A stretch of DNA of 19,786 nucleotides from Christensenella sp. UBA3798 (GCA_002368735.1 DFEQ01000052.1:1-19786); one strand, 5' to 3'. Shown: positions 6,246 to 15,817, counted from the stretch's first letter. A program made the numbers and translations. The notes: generated by a model from the letters alone, not told the origin.

Positions 6246-9200
6246 TTAATCCTTTTCGTCTAATAGCGCCACGAGAGCGCCCGTCATTGCGTTGCCGCCG
6301 GTGGCGGTGATATCCTCCTCACCCGACGTGACGTTATCCTGCGCTGCGGTCGCGTAGCCTGCGACCCCACCTGCGAAGACGTAAAGTCTGTCTGTATGGT
6401 CGGTGGTAGCGGAGACCTCGGTAAGCGTGACGGTGCAATCCGCAACTACCGATATACAATAGCCGACGACGCCGCCCGCCGCCACGAGGGTGGGATAGCT
6501 ATCTTCAGAGGCAAGGAGCGCGGCAATAGCCTCTCCATCCGCCGAAGAATGCGCACGAATATCGGCGACGGTCGTCACTTTTTCAATAGAATAGTATCCG
6601 TATCCGACGGCGCCTCCCGCATACGCCGTGCCCGTAGAGGTCACGTCCACACTTACATCCGCCGAGCTATCGCCGAGCGCTCCGATTTGCTTGCCGACGA
6701 GCCCGCCGACGGCACAATCCGCGCCCTGCGCCACGAGGCTCCCCTCGATATCCGATCGATAGAGTTCACCCATCAAGGAGCCTACCGCCCCACCGACAGT
6801 CAAGGCGTCCCCCGTTACGGTGATAACCACCGTTCCGACAACGGCCTCTAAGTTCACGTTGCTCTCGCCCGCCGCACCGCCGACAGTTAAGTCGCCGCCC
6901 GTCAAAGAGTAGGTCACCGCGAGCGTCATGCTCTGCACGTAGGGATAGTCGACATAGTCGTCGGGATAGTTCTCGATGTCGGGATACACGCGATAGGTGC
7001 TTTCGTAGGAGTTTATCTTGCCAAACGCGCCGAAAAAGAGTTCCTCGGTAGAGGTGACCGTCACGTTGCCCGTCACAGAGAGCGCCCGCACGACGGTATT
7101 CTCGGCAAGTCCTGCGATGACGCCCACTTGTCCGCCCACCGCGCTTACAGAGGCAGTGCCCACGTTGACGGTGACGCTAGTCAAAGTGCAGCCCTCTATA
7201 CTGTTAAAGAGCAGTCCGTAATTGCCGCTCTTCGAGAAGGCGTACTCGGCGCAATGCACCGTGATGATACAAGTATCCAAGGTGAGGTTGCCGGCGGAGG
7301 ACATAAAGAGCGCGTCCTCTGCGGAGGACTTCGTAATGACGAAGTTGACGCCGCGAATGATGCCGTAACTCTCGGCAAACAGACTATCCGCCGCCAGATC
7401 CACAGTGACGGTATGCCCGTCGCCGTCGAGGACGCCGTTGAAGGCAAGGGGCACTTCAAGGGAGCCATCCCCCGAAGTGATATCGCTCGTCAAGACGTAG
7501 TAATAACTGCCCCCATCGTAGCTGTCGAGCTTCTTTAATTCCTCAAAAGAGGCTATCTCGTAGGGGTGCTCCTCCGAGCCGTCCCCTGCCGTAAAGCCGT
7601 CAAAGAGGACGGTGACCGAGATATCCACCATCTCGCCGTAGACGTTAGTAAGAGTCAACGTGCCAGACCCCGTAGCCGCCGTGGGACGGAGCGCGCCGTC
7701 TACAATGGTCGCACCGCTTCCGACGTAGGCGAAAGCAACAAAGCGAGCGAGCGGCTCCGTACATTCGTAATAGAAGGCGTCCGCCAGCACCAGCGCCGCG
7801 GTGAGCTCTATCTCGTCACTATTCACACTAAAGGAATAGTCGGGCGTTTCCTCCTCGCTCACGAAGCGCGAGAAGCCGAGGGGGGTACAGAGCGCGCCGT
7901 CGTCCACGTAACCCGTCATCAAGAGAAGCGCCGCTTTCACCTCGTTGGGAGCAAGCGCGGTGACACCCGGCGTTGCGGCGAGAGAGGCGACGGTGCATAC
8001 CTTGACGCCATCGTAAATCGCCGTTCCCTCTTTGATAAGGGGATAGATATCCCCCATGCCCGAGATCAAGACGACGCCGTTATTGAAGGTAGAACCCTCC
8101 GCCGAGAAGGCAAAGCCCGCTATCTCGCTATCACCATCCACGTTGACTGCGTCCGTCAGCACGAAGAGGGAGGTAAACGCGGAGGCGGTGTCCTCGCGCA
8201 CGAACGCGGTTTTTACAAGCCCGCCTACGCGCACGTTGAATATCACTTGCGCACCGCTGACCGTCACGCCCGAAGACTCGCCGAGAACGTAGAGGGTAAC
8301 GTCCTCCCCCGTCTCCAAGTCGATACGCACCGAGAGGTCGGAGAGGGTGCCGCCGCTTACCGACGAAAGGAGAGTAAATGCGCAATCGCGAATGCCGCTA
8401 AAGCGCGCGGTGAGGGAGGTAATATCGCTGTCCGTAGCTACTCCGATGAAGGTCCCCACCCCGTCGAGGACGCCCGAGAGAGAGGTATTCTCTATCGTGG
8501 AACTTTGGGCGATCTGCGCGAGTATCACCCCGCTGAAAGTGAGTTCGGAGAGAGTCAAATTGCTGACCTTCGCACCGGTCATATAGCCGAATATGCCGCT
8601 CTCGCCAATGGTGGGCGAGAGGAAGTTCACGCCGCCAAAGTCGATATTGCCGCGGAAGGGCGCCTCCTCGCTAAAGGAAGCGGAGAGAGTCGCGCCCTGC
8701 ACCTGGTCGCTTGCAAGAGCTACCTTAAAGTACACACCCACGCCGTCGTACTCGACGATATGCGGGAAATACTTGATATTCGAGATGAGGTACGGGTCAA
8801 GCTCGGTACCCGTCCCCGTGAAGGGCTCAAAGCCGGTGGAGAGGTAGGGAACGCGATATACAGAGACGCCGCCCGTCACGTAGCCGCATAGCGTGCCGCT
8901 CCCGTTGTCGATGACTGTGACCGCATCGCGGGCGATATCCAAATTGCCCCCTTCATCCACCCAACTGAGGGTGAGAGAGGATGCCCCGTAATAGCGCGGC
9001 AAGGACAGCCCGTCGTAAAGGGTAGTTTGCACGTCGATATCCACCTTCGCACGTTCGATGGGGGAGGCGGAAACCGCCGCCAAGGGATAGCCGAGAGAGC
9101 TGAGATAGGGATAGCGCACCCCATCCGTCACGAAGTCGCCCCCGAGGTCGCTCCCCGCATAACCGTAGGCGAAGGAGCGATAGATGCCCTTCTCAAGCCC

Positions 9201-12200
9201 CGCGGAGAGGAGGGGCGCGTCAGAGGTCGTAAGCACCACGGAGGGCTCGGAGGGCAAGCCGGTATAATACTTCAAAGAGCCGCTCGCCACGAGGGGAACG
9301 TCGCTATCGGCGATATCCACGTAGAAAGAGGTCGCGGAGCAATCTGTCGCGCTTCCCGCAAGGGCGGCTGTGCGCGCCGTACCCGCAAAGTAGCCAAAGT
9401 CTATCGAAACGCCATCGCCCTCTTTGAAGAGCCCGTATCCGCCGCTCGTAAACCGCGCGAGGGAATATGCGCTCGTAACGCTGACGCTCCTTGCCCTGCC
9501 GAACAAGCCGCCTGCCGACTGCCCATTGACGATGGACAAGGTGGTCGCCACCTTCTCCACTACGCCGCCCGAGCAATCGCCGAATAAGCCGCCGATCAAA
9601 GAGGGCGCGTTGATCGTCCCCTTGACAAGGGAGGAACGCAGACGCATCAGCGCATTCGCCGAGGTGGCAGCGACGCCGCCGATGACGTCGTCCGCGCTTT
9701 CGGATGAAATGTTGACGTTTACCTTAGCCCCCTCAAGGATCCCGTTCATCTCCGCCGCAACGCCGCCGAGGAGAGAGCTGCCCACCCCCTTGCGGAGAAT
9801 GGTCACGTCGAGAGCGTGGTCGCTGAAAGTCAGCGTGTTATTATCTTGGAGACGCGAGATAGCGCCGCCCACCTTCACGCTTTCGGTAGCAGTGGGTTCG
9901 GCAGTCACTTTCAGATAGGTCGAGCCCTTTACTACCGCAAGGGTATTTGATTCCGCAAATAAGCCGCCGATCGTCGCGTTGCCGCTCGCCCTCACCGTCA
10001 AGGGAGAGGTCCCGCCCAGGCGCACAGAGGTCAAGGTGCCGCCGCCGACTATGAAGGCGCCGCCTATCTCAGCGTTCTTTGCATCGCTGTTTAAAACGTA
10101 ATTGACGGCAAGGTTCTCCGCGCTGTCGCCGAGAGAGTAAGCCACGCCGCCGAAGGATAGGTCGTCAAAGGCGCCGATATCGTATGTCACCGCGCCCGTG
10201 ACCGTCACGTCCTTTATCCTCCCCGCCTCCCCGATAACGCCGCAAACTGTGAGTGCGCTCTCGCCGCTACCCATGGGGACGGCATGGAAGGTCAAGTCGG
10301 AAAGGGTGATATCCTTAAAGGAGATGGGTTGTCCCTCCTGCGCGGGATTGACCCCACGCACGACGCCGTAATACTCTGCGTTATCGGATAGTATCGTGAC
10401 CGAGCCGCCGCACGATAGCCCCGAAGCGCTCGATACGCGGTCGAACATCCCGTACACCTTCACATCGCCCTCCGCATAGAGGGACATGGTGGAAGCGATG
10501 CCGCTCACCCTGCCCGCCTCGGTGGCAATGCCATAGATATTCCCTTCGCCCACGAGGGAGAGCGCCCCCGCGATATCGATATCCGCTAAGTCAACGCCCG
10601 TCACGTCGAGGGCGAGACCCGCGATGTCGCCCGCCCCCACCCCCGCGATGGAGATGGAGAGAGAGGCGTTTGAAGGAATGGGAAGGGTATTCGCGCCGAG
10701 CACCACGCCCGCGCCCTGTATGTCGTCCGACGTCAACCTGAGGTCTACCGTCAAGTCGAGAGCCGCAAGCCTCGGTCTGAAGGAGTCGTCAAAGGACACA
10801 CCCGCGACGCGCGCGCCGGTGGCTTGGATCGAGCCGCAGAGGGTGTAGTCGGTGACGGTCAGGTTGCGGTTTGTGCCCGCGCTGACGCCGCCGATACTCG
10901 TTTCACCACAGCCCTCGGCGTCTATCTCCCAACTGCCCGACACGGTAACGTCGCCGTTGATATTGACGCCCGCGCCCACGGCGGTCGCCGAGGTGACCTC
11001 CCGCAAGACGGACTTACCCGCGAGGAGGAAGGAGGAAGCGCCCGAGGTATTGATGGCGCCGAGTGCGTGTTCGGCGCGACCCCCCGTCTGCTTGATCGTG
11101 CCCGCAAAGCGAAGCGTATGCCCGCCCGAAAGGTCGATGGCGCACCCCGCCGCGGTGACGTCCGCACCCTCGGCGACGAGCTCGATGAGCCCCGTAAAGG
11201 CGCTGCCCGCCGTCTCGGCTTCATCAAGGACCGAGGCAAAGCCCGCCGCGCGTATCCCTTCCGTCGCAGTCGCTTTCATCATAGATGAAACGGTGACGTT
11301 TTTCATGCGAGATATCCTGCTTTCGGCAACGCCGTACAGTCCTGCGCTCCTGCCGCGCCCCATCTCGACCCTGCCGCCGATAACGCTGTCGGCGATACTG
11401 ACGTCCGCCGTCGCCGCTCCGTAGTAGGTGGAGATAGGCGCATTCATCGTGACGACGTTCGCGCCGTTCATCTCCGTCACGGTGGAAGTGCCGTCCAAGG
11501 TGACGCCCGTGACCGTAGCGGAAAGGCTGCCCGTGACGTTTATCGTTTGCGAAGCGTCAAAGCCCGTCACCGTCATAGAGCCGAGCACGCCGATCCCCGC
11601 ATAGCGGGCCGTAGTGCCGCGAATGGTGCTCGTCCCCTTTAAGACGAGGTCAACGACGTTGCCCTTAAAATCGTACGCAATGGGCGCAAAGGCGCACGCC
11701 TCGCCGCAGTTAAGAGAGTAATCGCAGTCCACCTCCACACGCCTGAGGGTCAAGCCGTCCGTAGAGGAGAATAGCACGCCGAAAGAGGCGGAGCCGCTAA
11801 ACGCAGAGCTCCCCGTCACCTTTATCTTCACATCGGTAAACTCGCTCGAACGCGCTTGCGCGGCAAGGACGCCGCCGCGAGCCGTAGTAAAGTTCGACGC
11901 GTCGATGACGATATTCAGTCCCGATATCCCGGCGCCGTTCAGCGAAGAGAAAACGGAATATTTGGTGGACAGTTTCAAGGTGGCGTTATTGCCGATAAGT
12001 ACGCCGCCGAAATCAAAGGAAGATGCGGAAAAGTCGTAGCTCGTCAAATCGTACGTCTCCCCCGCCGCAAGTTTAAAATAGGCGATGGAGTTGTCGCGCA
12101 TCAAGGAAAGCAGTTCAAGCGCGGAGGTGGGCGCGTAGGGCTTGGTCTCGGTGCCGTACGCCCCGTCCGTTTTGACGTACACGATCTCTTCCGAAGGAGC

Positions 12201-14114
12201 GGACGAGGGACCGCCCGACGAAGCGATCGCCTGCATATGGAGAAGGTATTTCCCGTCCACGCGGAGGTGGGAGGACAATAGCACCATATTCTCGGAGGAG
12301 CCGAGCGTTGCGACGAGTTCGCCGTTCGCATACAATAGGTATCCGCGTGCGCCGTCGCTCGGAGTAAAGCTCAAGACGCCCGAGGTCACGCTGAGCGCGG
12401 TGGGCGGCTCCACGTCAACGGGGGCGCGGAAGGCTATCTCCTCCGACCAAAGGGAATTATCCGCTTTGCGACGGATGCGCGCCGTATGTTCGCCCTCGCT
12501 TACCGAGAGTTTATCGCTTGCAACGAGCTCGTGTATCTCGCCGTCGAGCATGAGTTCGTATATCGTTGCCGCATCCTTATCCGTCACCCAAGAGAAACCT
12601 CTTACGTCGTAACGGAAGGAAACTACCGCGCCGACATATTCCACCTCGCCGACGGCAGCCATGACTTCCTCGGAATAGAGGGAATCCTCGTAAAGCGCCC
12701 CCTCCGCGAGTGCCGCGATCGACACCCGCACCCCGCTTGCCTTAGAGGCTAAGAGCGTCGAAACCACGTTGCTCTCCTCCGCCGTCGCAATGCGCGAGCC
12801 GATCTTGCTTTCCGTAAGGACAGATCCCGCTTGGTCGATGGTCAGATAGAAGGTGCCGCGCGTGGGCGTGACCAGGCACAGGCGATATCCCACCGCGTGT
12901 TCAACGGGGTCGGCTATAATGCGAAGCTCCCCTTCCGCAAATACCGCTTGCGGAGCGGCGGGGGTTTCGAGGCGGGTCGTTATGGCGCCGCCCTCTTCGG
13001 TATAAAACACCATACCGCAGGAATAGAGCGAATTGGTGTAATACACCCCGTTGCCGCTCGTCCTTACGCGCGCGACGTGCCGCCCTGCCGAGAGGGTAGT
13101 CGGCACGACTTTCCAAGCTGTGGCGGTGACGGGGGTCTCCACTCCGTCTATCTCCACGACGTAACCGTCCGAATAATCGCGGGCAGACCATCGAATAGCG
13201 TATTTGCCGCTCTCATCGTCGGGGAGGACGGCGAGTCCATCGGGGGCTTTGTCCGCAATGGGGAAAGTGATGCCGTCGTTAAAGTCCGAGGCATTATAGA
13301 GCCCGTCCATCGAGATAAGGCGCATCGAGTAGTGCACCTCGCCCCCCGAAAGCATCGGGACGTGGGTCTGGCGCGTGGAATTAGAATCTGCGGGCAAGGT
13401 GGCTACGGGATTGGGGTCGTCGTCACGATATATCTCGTAGCTGACCGCCTCCGCCGTATAGCGGTTTTTCCATTCGATGACCTTCTCCGCCGCATTGAAG
13501 GTAAACTCCACCTTGGGCAGCGATTGATAGCGCCCCTGAAGGTCGGTGACCGTCACCTGATAGGGAGAGCTCATCTTGCTCGTGGCGTAGGTGATGCCGT
13601 CCCCTTTGGTCTGCATCGTCACGTCAAAGCGGCCGTCCCGTGTGAAAGTCAGGTCGTAAAAAGTGCTGTTTTTTGCCACGTCGATGGTCTTGCCGTCAAA
13701 ATAGATGATATAACCGTCGTTGTTGAGGATGGTATTCCACAGCACGCGGTTGCCCGTCATGGAGATGCGCGGCGCGGAGAGCTGGGGCAAGGTGCTCTTG
13801 GTCTGGCGGCGCTTGTAATAATAGACGTCGGAATACTCGCCCGTGCCGTCGTAGGTATTGGCGCGGACGGAGATCTCGTGCGTTTCGTAGTCCGAGATGG
13901 AGAGGGTGTATTTGTTTTCATTGGCAACGTAGACGTTGTCGTCCACCTTGACGTCGTAGGAGGTGGCGCCCGAAACGGCGTCCCAGGTAAGAACGTTATT
14001 CTCTACGGCAAGATTCTCGGGGACGGGGATAGCCTTTTTCTCCGAGCAGGCAACGAAAAGGAGCAGCACTGCCGCGATGATCAGAAGGATGGATATCCAT
14101 TTTTTACGTTTCAT
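6246..14114 (-). CDS. Giant surface lipoprotein: FN3-like domains plus long beta-helix (GLUG-type) body
   Basis: A protein of about 2,622 aa. It opens with a lipoprotein signal: MKRKKW, a hydrophobic core, then LLFVAC, predicting cleavage before Cys23 and lipid anchoring to the outer face of the membrane. Residues about 30-650 hold some seven FN3-like beta-sandwich units recognisable by LxWDxVxGAxSYxVxVD-like strands. A Gly-x-Gly-Thr-x-x-x-Pro-Tyr motif recurs near 656, 1768 and 2177; each begins a repetitive Gly/Ser/Thr/Val-rich stretch of short strands with GGLFG/GGAVG/GGVAGY (GLUG-like) turns, typical of parallel beta-helix adhesins or carbohydrate-processing proteins. No catalytic motif or sortase signal is seen. 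The ATG at 14114 is preferred to the GTG at 14120 because AGGTG lies 3 nt before ATG and overlaps GTG. The frame is intact despite its length. First gene of the operon with PAP2 and the synthetase. Ligand binding or adhesion is inferred. Confidence 0.88.
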   Translation of the reverse strand: MKRKKWISILLIIAAVLLLFVACSEKKAIPVPENLAVENNVLTWDAVSGATSYDVKVDDNVYVANENKYTLSISDYETHEISVRANTYDGTGEYSDVYYYKRRQTKSTLPQLSAPRISMTGNRVLWNTILNNDGYIIYFDGKTIDVAKNSTFYDLTFTRDGRFDVTMQTKGDGITYATSKMSSPYQVTVTDLQGRYQSLPKVEFTFNAAEKVIEWKNRYTAEAVSYEIYRDDDPNPVATLPADSNSTRQTHVPMLSGGEVHYSMRLISMDGLYNASDFNDGITFPIADKAPDGLAVLPDDESGKYAIRWSARDYSDGYVVEIDGVETPVTATAWKVVPTTLSAGRHVARVRTSGNGVYYTNSLYSCGMVFYTEEGGAITTRLETPAAPQAVFAEGELRIIADPVEHAVGYRLCLVTPTRGTFYLTIDQAGSVLTESKIGSRIATAEESNVVSTLLASKASGVRVSIAALAEGALYEDSLYSEEVMAAVGEVEYVGAVVSFRYDVRGFSWVTDKDAATIYELMLDGEIHELVASDKLSVSEGEHTARIRRKADNSLWSEEIAFRAPVDVEPPTALSVTSGVLSFTPSDGARGYLLYANGELVATLGSSENMVLLSSHLRVDGKYLLHMQAIASSGGPSSAPSEEIVYVKTDGAYGTETKPYAPTSALELLSLMRDNSIAYFKLAAGETYDLTSYDFSASSFDFGGVLIGNNATLKLSTKYSVFSSLNGAGISGLNIVIDASNFTTARGGVLAAQARSSEFTDVKIKVTGSSAFSGSASFGVLFSSTDGLTLRRVEVDCDYSLNCGEACAFAPIAYDFKGNVVDLVLKGTSTIRGTTARYAGIGVLGSMTVTGFDASQTINVTGSLSATVTGVTLDGTSTVTEMNGANVVTMNAPISTYYGAATADVSIADSVIGGRVEMGRGRSAGLYGVAESRISRMKNVTVSSMMKATATEGIRAAGFASVLDEAETAGSAFTGLIELVAEGADVTAAGCAIDLSGGHTLRFAGTIKQTGGRAEHALGAINTSGASSFLLAGKSVLREVTSATAVGAGVNINGDVTVSGSWEIDAEGCGETSIGGVSAGTNRNLTVTDYTLCGSIQATGARVAGVSFDDSFRPRLAALDLTVDLRLTSDDIQGAGVVLGANTLPIPSNASLSISIAGVGAGDIAGLALDVTGVDLADIDIAGALSLVGEGNIYGIATEAGRVSGIASTMSLYAEGDVKVYGMFDRVSSASGLSCGGSVTILSDNAEYYGVVRGVNPAQEGQPISFKDITLSDLTFHAVPMGSGESALTVCGVIGEAGRIKDVTVTGAVTYDIGAFDDLSFGGVAYSLGDSAENLAVNYVLNSDAKNAEIGGAFIVGGGTLTSVRLGGTSPLTVRASGNATIGGLFAESNTLAVVKGSTYLKVTAEPTATESVKVGGAISRLQDNNTLTFSDHALDVTILRKGVGSSLLGGVAAEMNGILEGAKVNVNISSESADDVIGGVAATSANALMRLRSSLVKGTINAPSLIGGLFGDCSGGVVEKVATTLSIVNGQSAGGLFGRARSVSVTSAYSLARFTSGGYGLFKEGDGVSIDFGYFAGTARTAALAGSATDCSATSFYVDIADSDVPLVASGSLKYYTGLPSEPSVVLTTSDAPLLSAGLEKGIYRSFAYGYAGSDLGGDFVTDGVRYPYLSSLGYPLAAVSASPIERAKVDIDVQTTLYDGLSLPRYYGASSLTLSWVDEGGNLDIARDAVTVIDNGSGTLCGYVTGGVSVYRVPYLSTGFEPFTGTGTELDPYLISNIKYFPHIVEYDGVGVYFKVALASDQVQGATLSASFSEEAPFRGNIDFGGVNFLSPTIGESGIFGYMTGAKVSNLTLSELTFSGVILAQIAQSSTIENTSLSGVLDGVGTFIGVATDSDITSLTARFSGIRDCAFTLLSSVSGGTLSDLSVRIDLETGEDVTLYVLGESSGVTVSGAQVIFNVRVGGLVKTAFVREDTASAFTSLFVLTDAVNVDGDSEIAGFAFSAEGSTFNNGVVLISGMGDIYPLIKEGTAIYDGVKVCTVASLAATPGVTALAPNEVKAALLLMTGYVDDGALCTPLGFSRFVSEEETPDYSFSVNSDEIELTAALVLADAFYYECTEPLARFVAFAYVGSGATIVDGALRPTAATGSGTLTLTNVYGEMVDISVTVLFDGFTAGDGSEEHPYEIASFEELKKLDSYDGGSYYYVLTSDITSGDGSLEVPLAFNGVLDGDGHTVTVDLAADSLFAESYGIIRGVNFVITKSSAEDALFMSSAGNLTLDTCIITVHCAEYAFSKSGNYGLLFNSIEGCTLTSVTVNVGTASVSAVGGQVGVIAGLAENTVVRALSVTGNVTVTSTEELFFGAFGKINSYESTYRVYPDIENYPDDYVDYPYVQSMTLAVTYSLTGGDLTVGGAAGESNVNLEAVVGTVVITVTGDALTVGGAVGSLMGELYRSDIEGSLVAQGADCAVGGLVGKQIGALGDSSADVSVDVTSTGTAYAGGAVGYGYYSIEKVTTVADIRAHSSADGEAIAALLASEDSYPTLVAAGGVVGYCISVVADCTVTLTEVSATTDHTDRLYVFAGGVAGYATAAQDNVTSGEEDITATGGNAMTGALVALLDEKD

Positions 14115-14133
14115 AGGCACCTCATACGAATTT

Positions 14134-14163
14134 ATTTTAGCATATGGGCGCGCGCGAAGACAA
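14134..14163 (-). promoter_or_regulatory. Probable promoter of the giant lipoprotein operon
   Basis: On the minus strand TTGTCT (14163-14158), an 18-bp spacer, TAAAAT (14139-14134), about 20 bp before the ATG. The spacer contains a GC alternation (CGCGCGCG). The match is moderate. Confidence 0.5.
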
Positions 14164-14246
14164 TAATGTTAATTTAATTTAATTTTACCCGTCCGCACTC
14201 GCCTGCGCATTGCCTGCATATACCATAAAAAAAAGGAGGCATGCGT

Positions 14247-14657
14247 ATGGCAAGCAATCAAAACGCGGTCGGCGGCGTGGTCGCCCTTGAAAAAGCCACC
14301 ATTTACAACTCTTATTTCCGCCGCGAGATGTGGACGGGGAAGTACGCGCAGATCACCGTGATGAGCATCCCCGTCGGGGACGAAGTGGGCAAAGAGGTGC
14401 ACGAAGACCTCGACCAAATACTCGTGGTGGAGCAAGGCTCGGCGGCGGTATTCATGGCGAAGGAGGACGGCGACCTACCTTTTTCGGGCGTAGCGACGGA
14501 GGGATGGGCGATCCTCGTGCCGGCGGGCACCTATCACAATATCGTCAACGACGGCAGGATGCCCCTCAAGATGTTCTCGGTATACGCTCCGCCCAAGCAT
14601 CCCGTGGGCACACTTCAACGCACAAAAGCGGAGGCGGACGCGGCGGAGGGCGAATAG
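14247..14657 (+). CDS. Single-domain cupin protein
   Basis: A 136-aa cytoplasmic cupin. Motif 1 is degenerate: VGDEVGKEVHEDLDQILVVEQG carries the first His but has Asp and Gln where classical cupins have the second His and Glu. Motif 2 is PAGTYHNIVNDG. The C-terminal MFSVYAPPKHPVGTLQRTKAEAD is typical of a common bacterial family often labelled mannose-6-phosphate isomerase-like, whose reaction is not established. The frame also has an ATG at 14241, but the strong AAGGAGG at 14233-14239 is only 1 nt from it and 7 nt from the ATG at 14247, so the latter is chosen. It is divergent from the giant lipoprotein gene with about 130 bp between them, and is followed by a separate promoter for the next gene. 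No signal peptide. Metal binding may be altered relative to classical cupins. Confidence 0.92.
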   Translation: MASNQNAVGGVVALEKATIYNSYFRREMWTGKYAQITVMSIPVGDEVGKEVHEDLDQILVVEQGSAAVFMAKEDGDLPFSGVATEGWAILVPAGTYHNIVNDGRMPLKMFSVYAPPKHPVGTLQRTKAEADAAEGE

Positions 14658-14660
14658 CGC

Positions 14661-14690
14661 TTGCTTTTTCCAGCGATATTGTTTTATAAT
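14661..14690 (+). promoter_or_regulatory. Promoter of the LURP-one-like gene
   Basis: TTGCTT (14661-14666), an 18-bp spacer, TATAAT (14685-14690), starting 3 bp after the cupin stop and 30 bp before the next ATG. Confidence 0.7.
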
Positions 14691-14720
14691 GAGAATAATA
14701 ACCTTTCAAAGGAGCTCATT

Positions 14721-15227
14721 ATGAAATATATCATCAAAAACAAGATCATTTCGTTCGGCGGGTCGAGCACGGTCAAAGACGAGGGGGATAACGACCTTTT
14801 CTTCGTCAAGGGTCGCATCTTCACCTTCACCAAGTTCAAGACCATCTGCGACTTGGACAAGAATCCGCTTTATAAGGTGCGCAATAAGTTTTTCCACATC
14901 TTACTCCCCAAAGTGTTCATCATGGACGCCGAGGGGAACCGCCTGTTGACCATCAAGAAGAAGAGCCTCTTCTCCTTCAAGCAGAACTTCGAGATCATAC
15001 CCGAGCCGGGATGTCCCTTCAATATCTCGGTGCAAGGCGACTACATCGGCAGGCACTACGATATACTAGACAACGGCGTGCCCGTTGCGCACGTCAGGCG
15101 GAATTTCAACCTGATCCGCGACTCCTTCTGGCTTGAGACCGACCTGACCGAGAACGCGGCGTTCTATATCGCCGTAGTCATCGCGCTCGACAACTATTAC
15201 GACAAGCTCCAAGAAAGCAACGACTGA
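14721..15227 (+). CDS. LURP-one-related / tubby-like (LOR) family protein
   Basis: A 168-aa soluble protein that resembles the LURP-one-related family, a tubby-like 12-strand barrel with a central helix also found in Bacillus YxjI. The matching features are the beta-rich repeats (DLFFVKGRIFTFTKFKTI, PLYKVRNKFF, NRLLTIKKKSLFSFKQNFEI), the DYIGRHYDI strand and the C-terminal helix with FYIAVVIALDNYYDK. The family's biochemical role in bacteria is unknown; tubby domains of eukaryotes bind phosphoinositides. The ATG at 14721 is chosen because AAAGGAG lies 6 nt before it; the frame extends upstream to 14661, but that part overlaps the promoter. It ends in a strong terminator (15242-15269) and is therefore largely a single-gene unit. 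Confidence 0.85.
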   Translation: MKYIIKNKIISFGGSSTVKDEGDNDLFFVKGRIFTFTKFKTICDLDKNPLYKVRNKFFHILLPKVFIMDAEGNRLLTIKKKSLFSFKQNFEIIPEPGCPFNISVQGDYIGRHYDILDNGVPVAHVRRNFNLIRDSFWLETDLTENAAFYIAVVIALDNYYDKLQESND

Positions 15228-15241
15228 CCATCTAAGGAAAA

Positions 15242-15269
15242 GGCAAGGGGCGTCCCCCCTTGCCTTTTT
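15242..15269 (+). terminator. Strong intrinsic terminator after the LURP-one-like gene
   Basis: GGCAAGGGG (15242-15250), a 5-nt loop, a perfect partner CCCCTTGCC (15256-15264), then five T (15265-15269). Four A precede the stem, so it may also work weakly on the other strand. Confidence 0.92.
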
Positions 15270-15306
15270 CTCCCTAAGAAGTCCCTAGGAGGGGCAACTG
15301 ATTTTT

Positions 15307-15792
15307 ATGAGTACGATATTTCGAGAAGTCAGCCGCAAAAAGCAGATGCTTTCCCCCGCGGAGTGCGCGGAAGTCCTTCAAACGGTGCTTCGCGGCGTGC
15401 TTGCCGTGAACGGAGAGGAAGGATATCCTTATGCCCTGCCCATCAACTTCTATTACGACGAGGCGGCGGCGACCATCTACTTTCACAGTGGCAAGACGGG
15501 GCATAAGGTGGAGTGCTTGACCCGCTCCGATAAAGCCTGCTTCACCGCCTATACGGAGGGGGAGCGTAAGGAGGGGGAATGGTGGCTGACGATAAAGAGC
15601 GTCGTTGCCTTTGGCAAAGTGGAGAAAGTGAGCGATAGAAAGGTGATAGAGGAGGTTTCAAGGCGACTGTCGCTCCGTTTTACGCAGGACGAAAAGTACA
15701 TTGCCGAAGAAATCGAAAAGTACATAGACGCCACCCTGCTCCTTGCCTTAAAAGTGGAACACCTTACGGGGAAAGTCGTCCGCGAGAAGTGA
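15307..15792 (+). CDS. Pyridoxamine 5'-phosphate oxidase-like FMN-binding protein (Nim-like)
   Basis: A 161-aa split-barrel flavin-binding protein. The order of segments fits the PNPOx/NimA-like group: REVSRKKQMLSPAEC, GVLAVNGEEGYPYALPINFYYD, TIYFHSGKTGHKVECLTRSDKACFTAYTEG, then KSVVAFGKVEKVSD. Members bind FMN or heme-like cofactors and include 5-nitroimidazole reductases, but most are uncharacterised, so no drug-resistance claim follows. AGGAGGGG lies 12 nt before the ATG at 15307, slightly longer than usual. It stands just after the terminator at 15242-15269 with no room for an obvious promoter, so it may depend on read-through or on a promoter overlapping that terminator. A weak terminator follows. 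Confidence 0.9.
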   Translation: MSTIFREVSRKKQMLSPAECAEVLQTVLRGVLAVNGEEGYPYALPINFYYDEAAATIYFHSGKTGHKVECLTRSDKACFTAYTEGERKEGEWWLTIKSVVAFGKVEKVSDRKVIEEVSRRLSLRFTQDEKYIAEEIEKYIDATLLLALKVEHLTGKVVREK

Positions 15793-15817
15793 CCCGCCCT
15801 TCCCCTCTCGGTTTTTT
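15783..15817 (+). terminator. Weak terminator after the PNPOx-like gene
   Basis: CGAGA (15783-15787) can pair with TCTCG (15806-15810), partly supported by AAG/CTT inside, followed by six T (15812-15817). The stem begins inside the last codons. Only moderately convincing. Confidence 0.4.

Noticed and set aside
7566..8891. Plus-strand open frames of 441 codons here and 448 codons at 12831-14177
   Set aside because: Both are antisense to the giant lipoprotein gene. Long shadow frames are expected opposite a GC-rich repetitive gene; no ribosome binding sites or domains seen.
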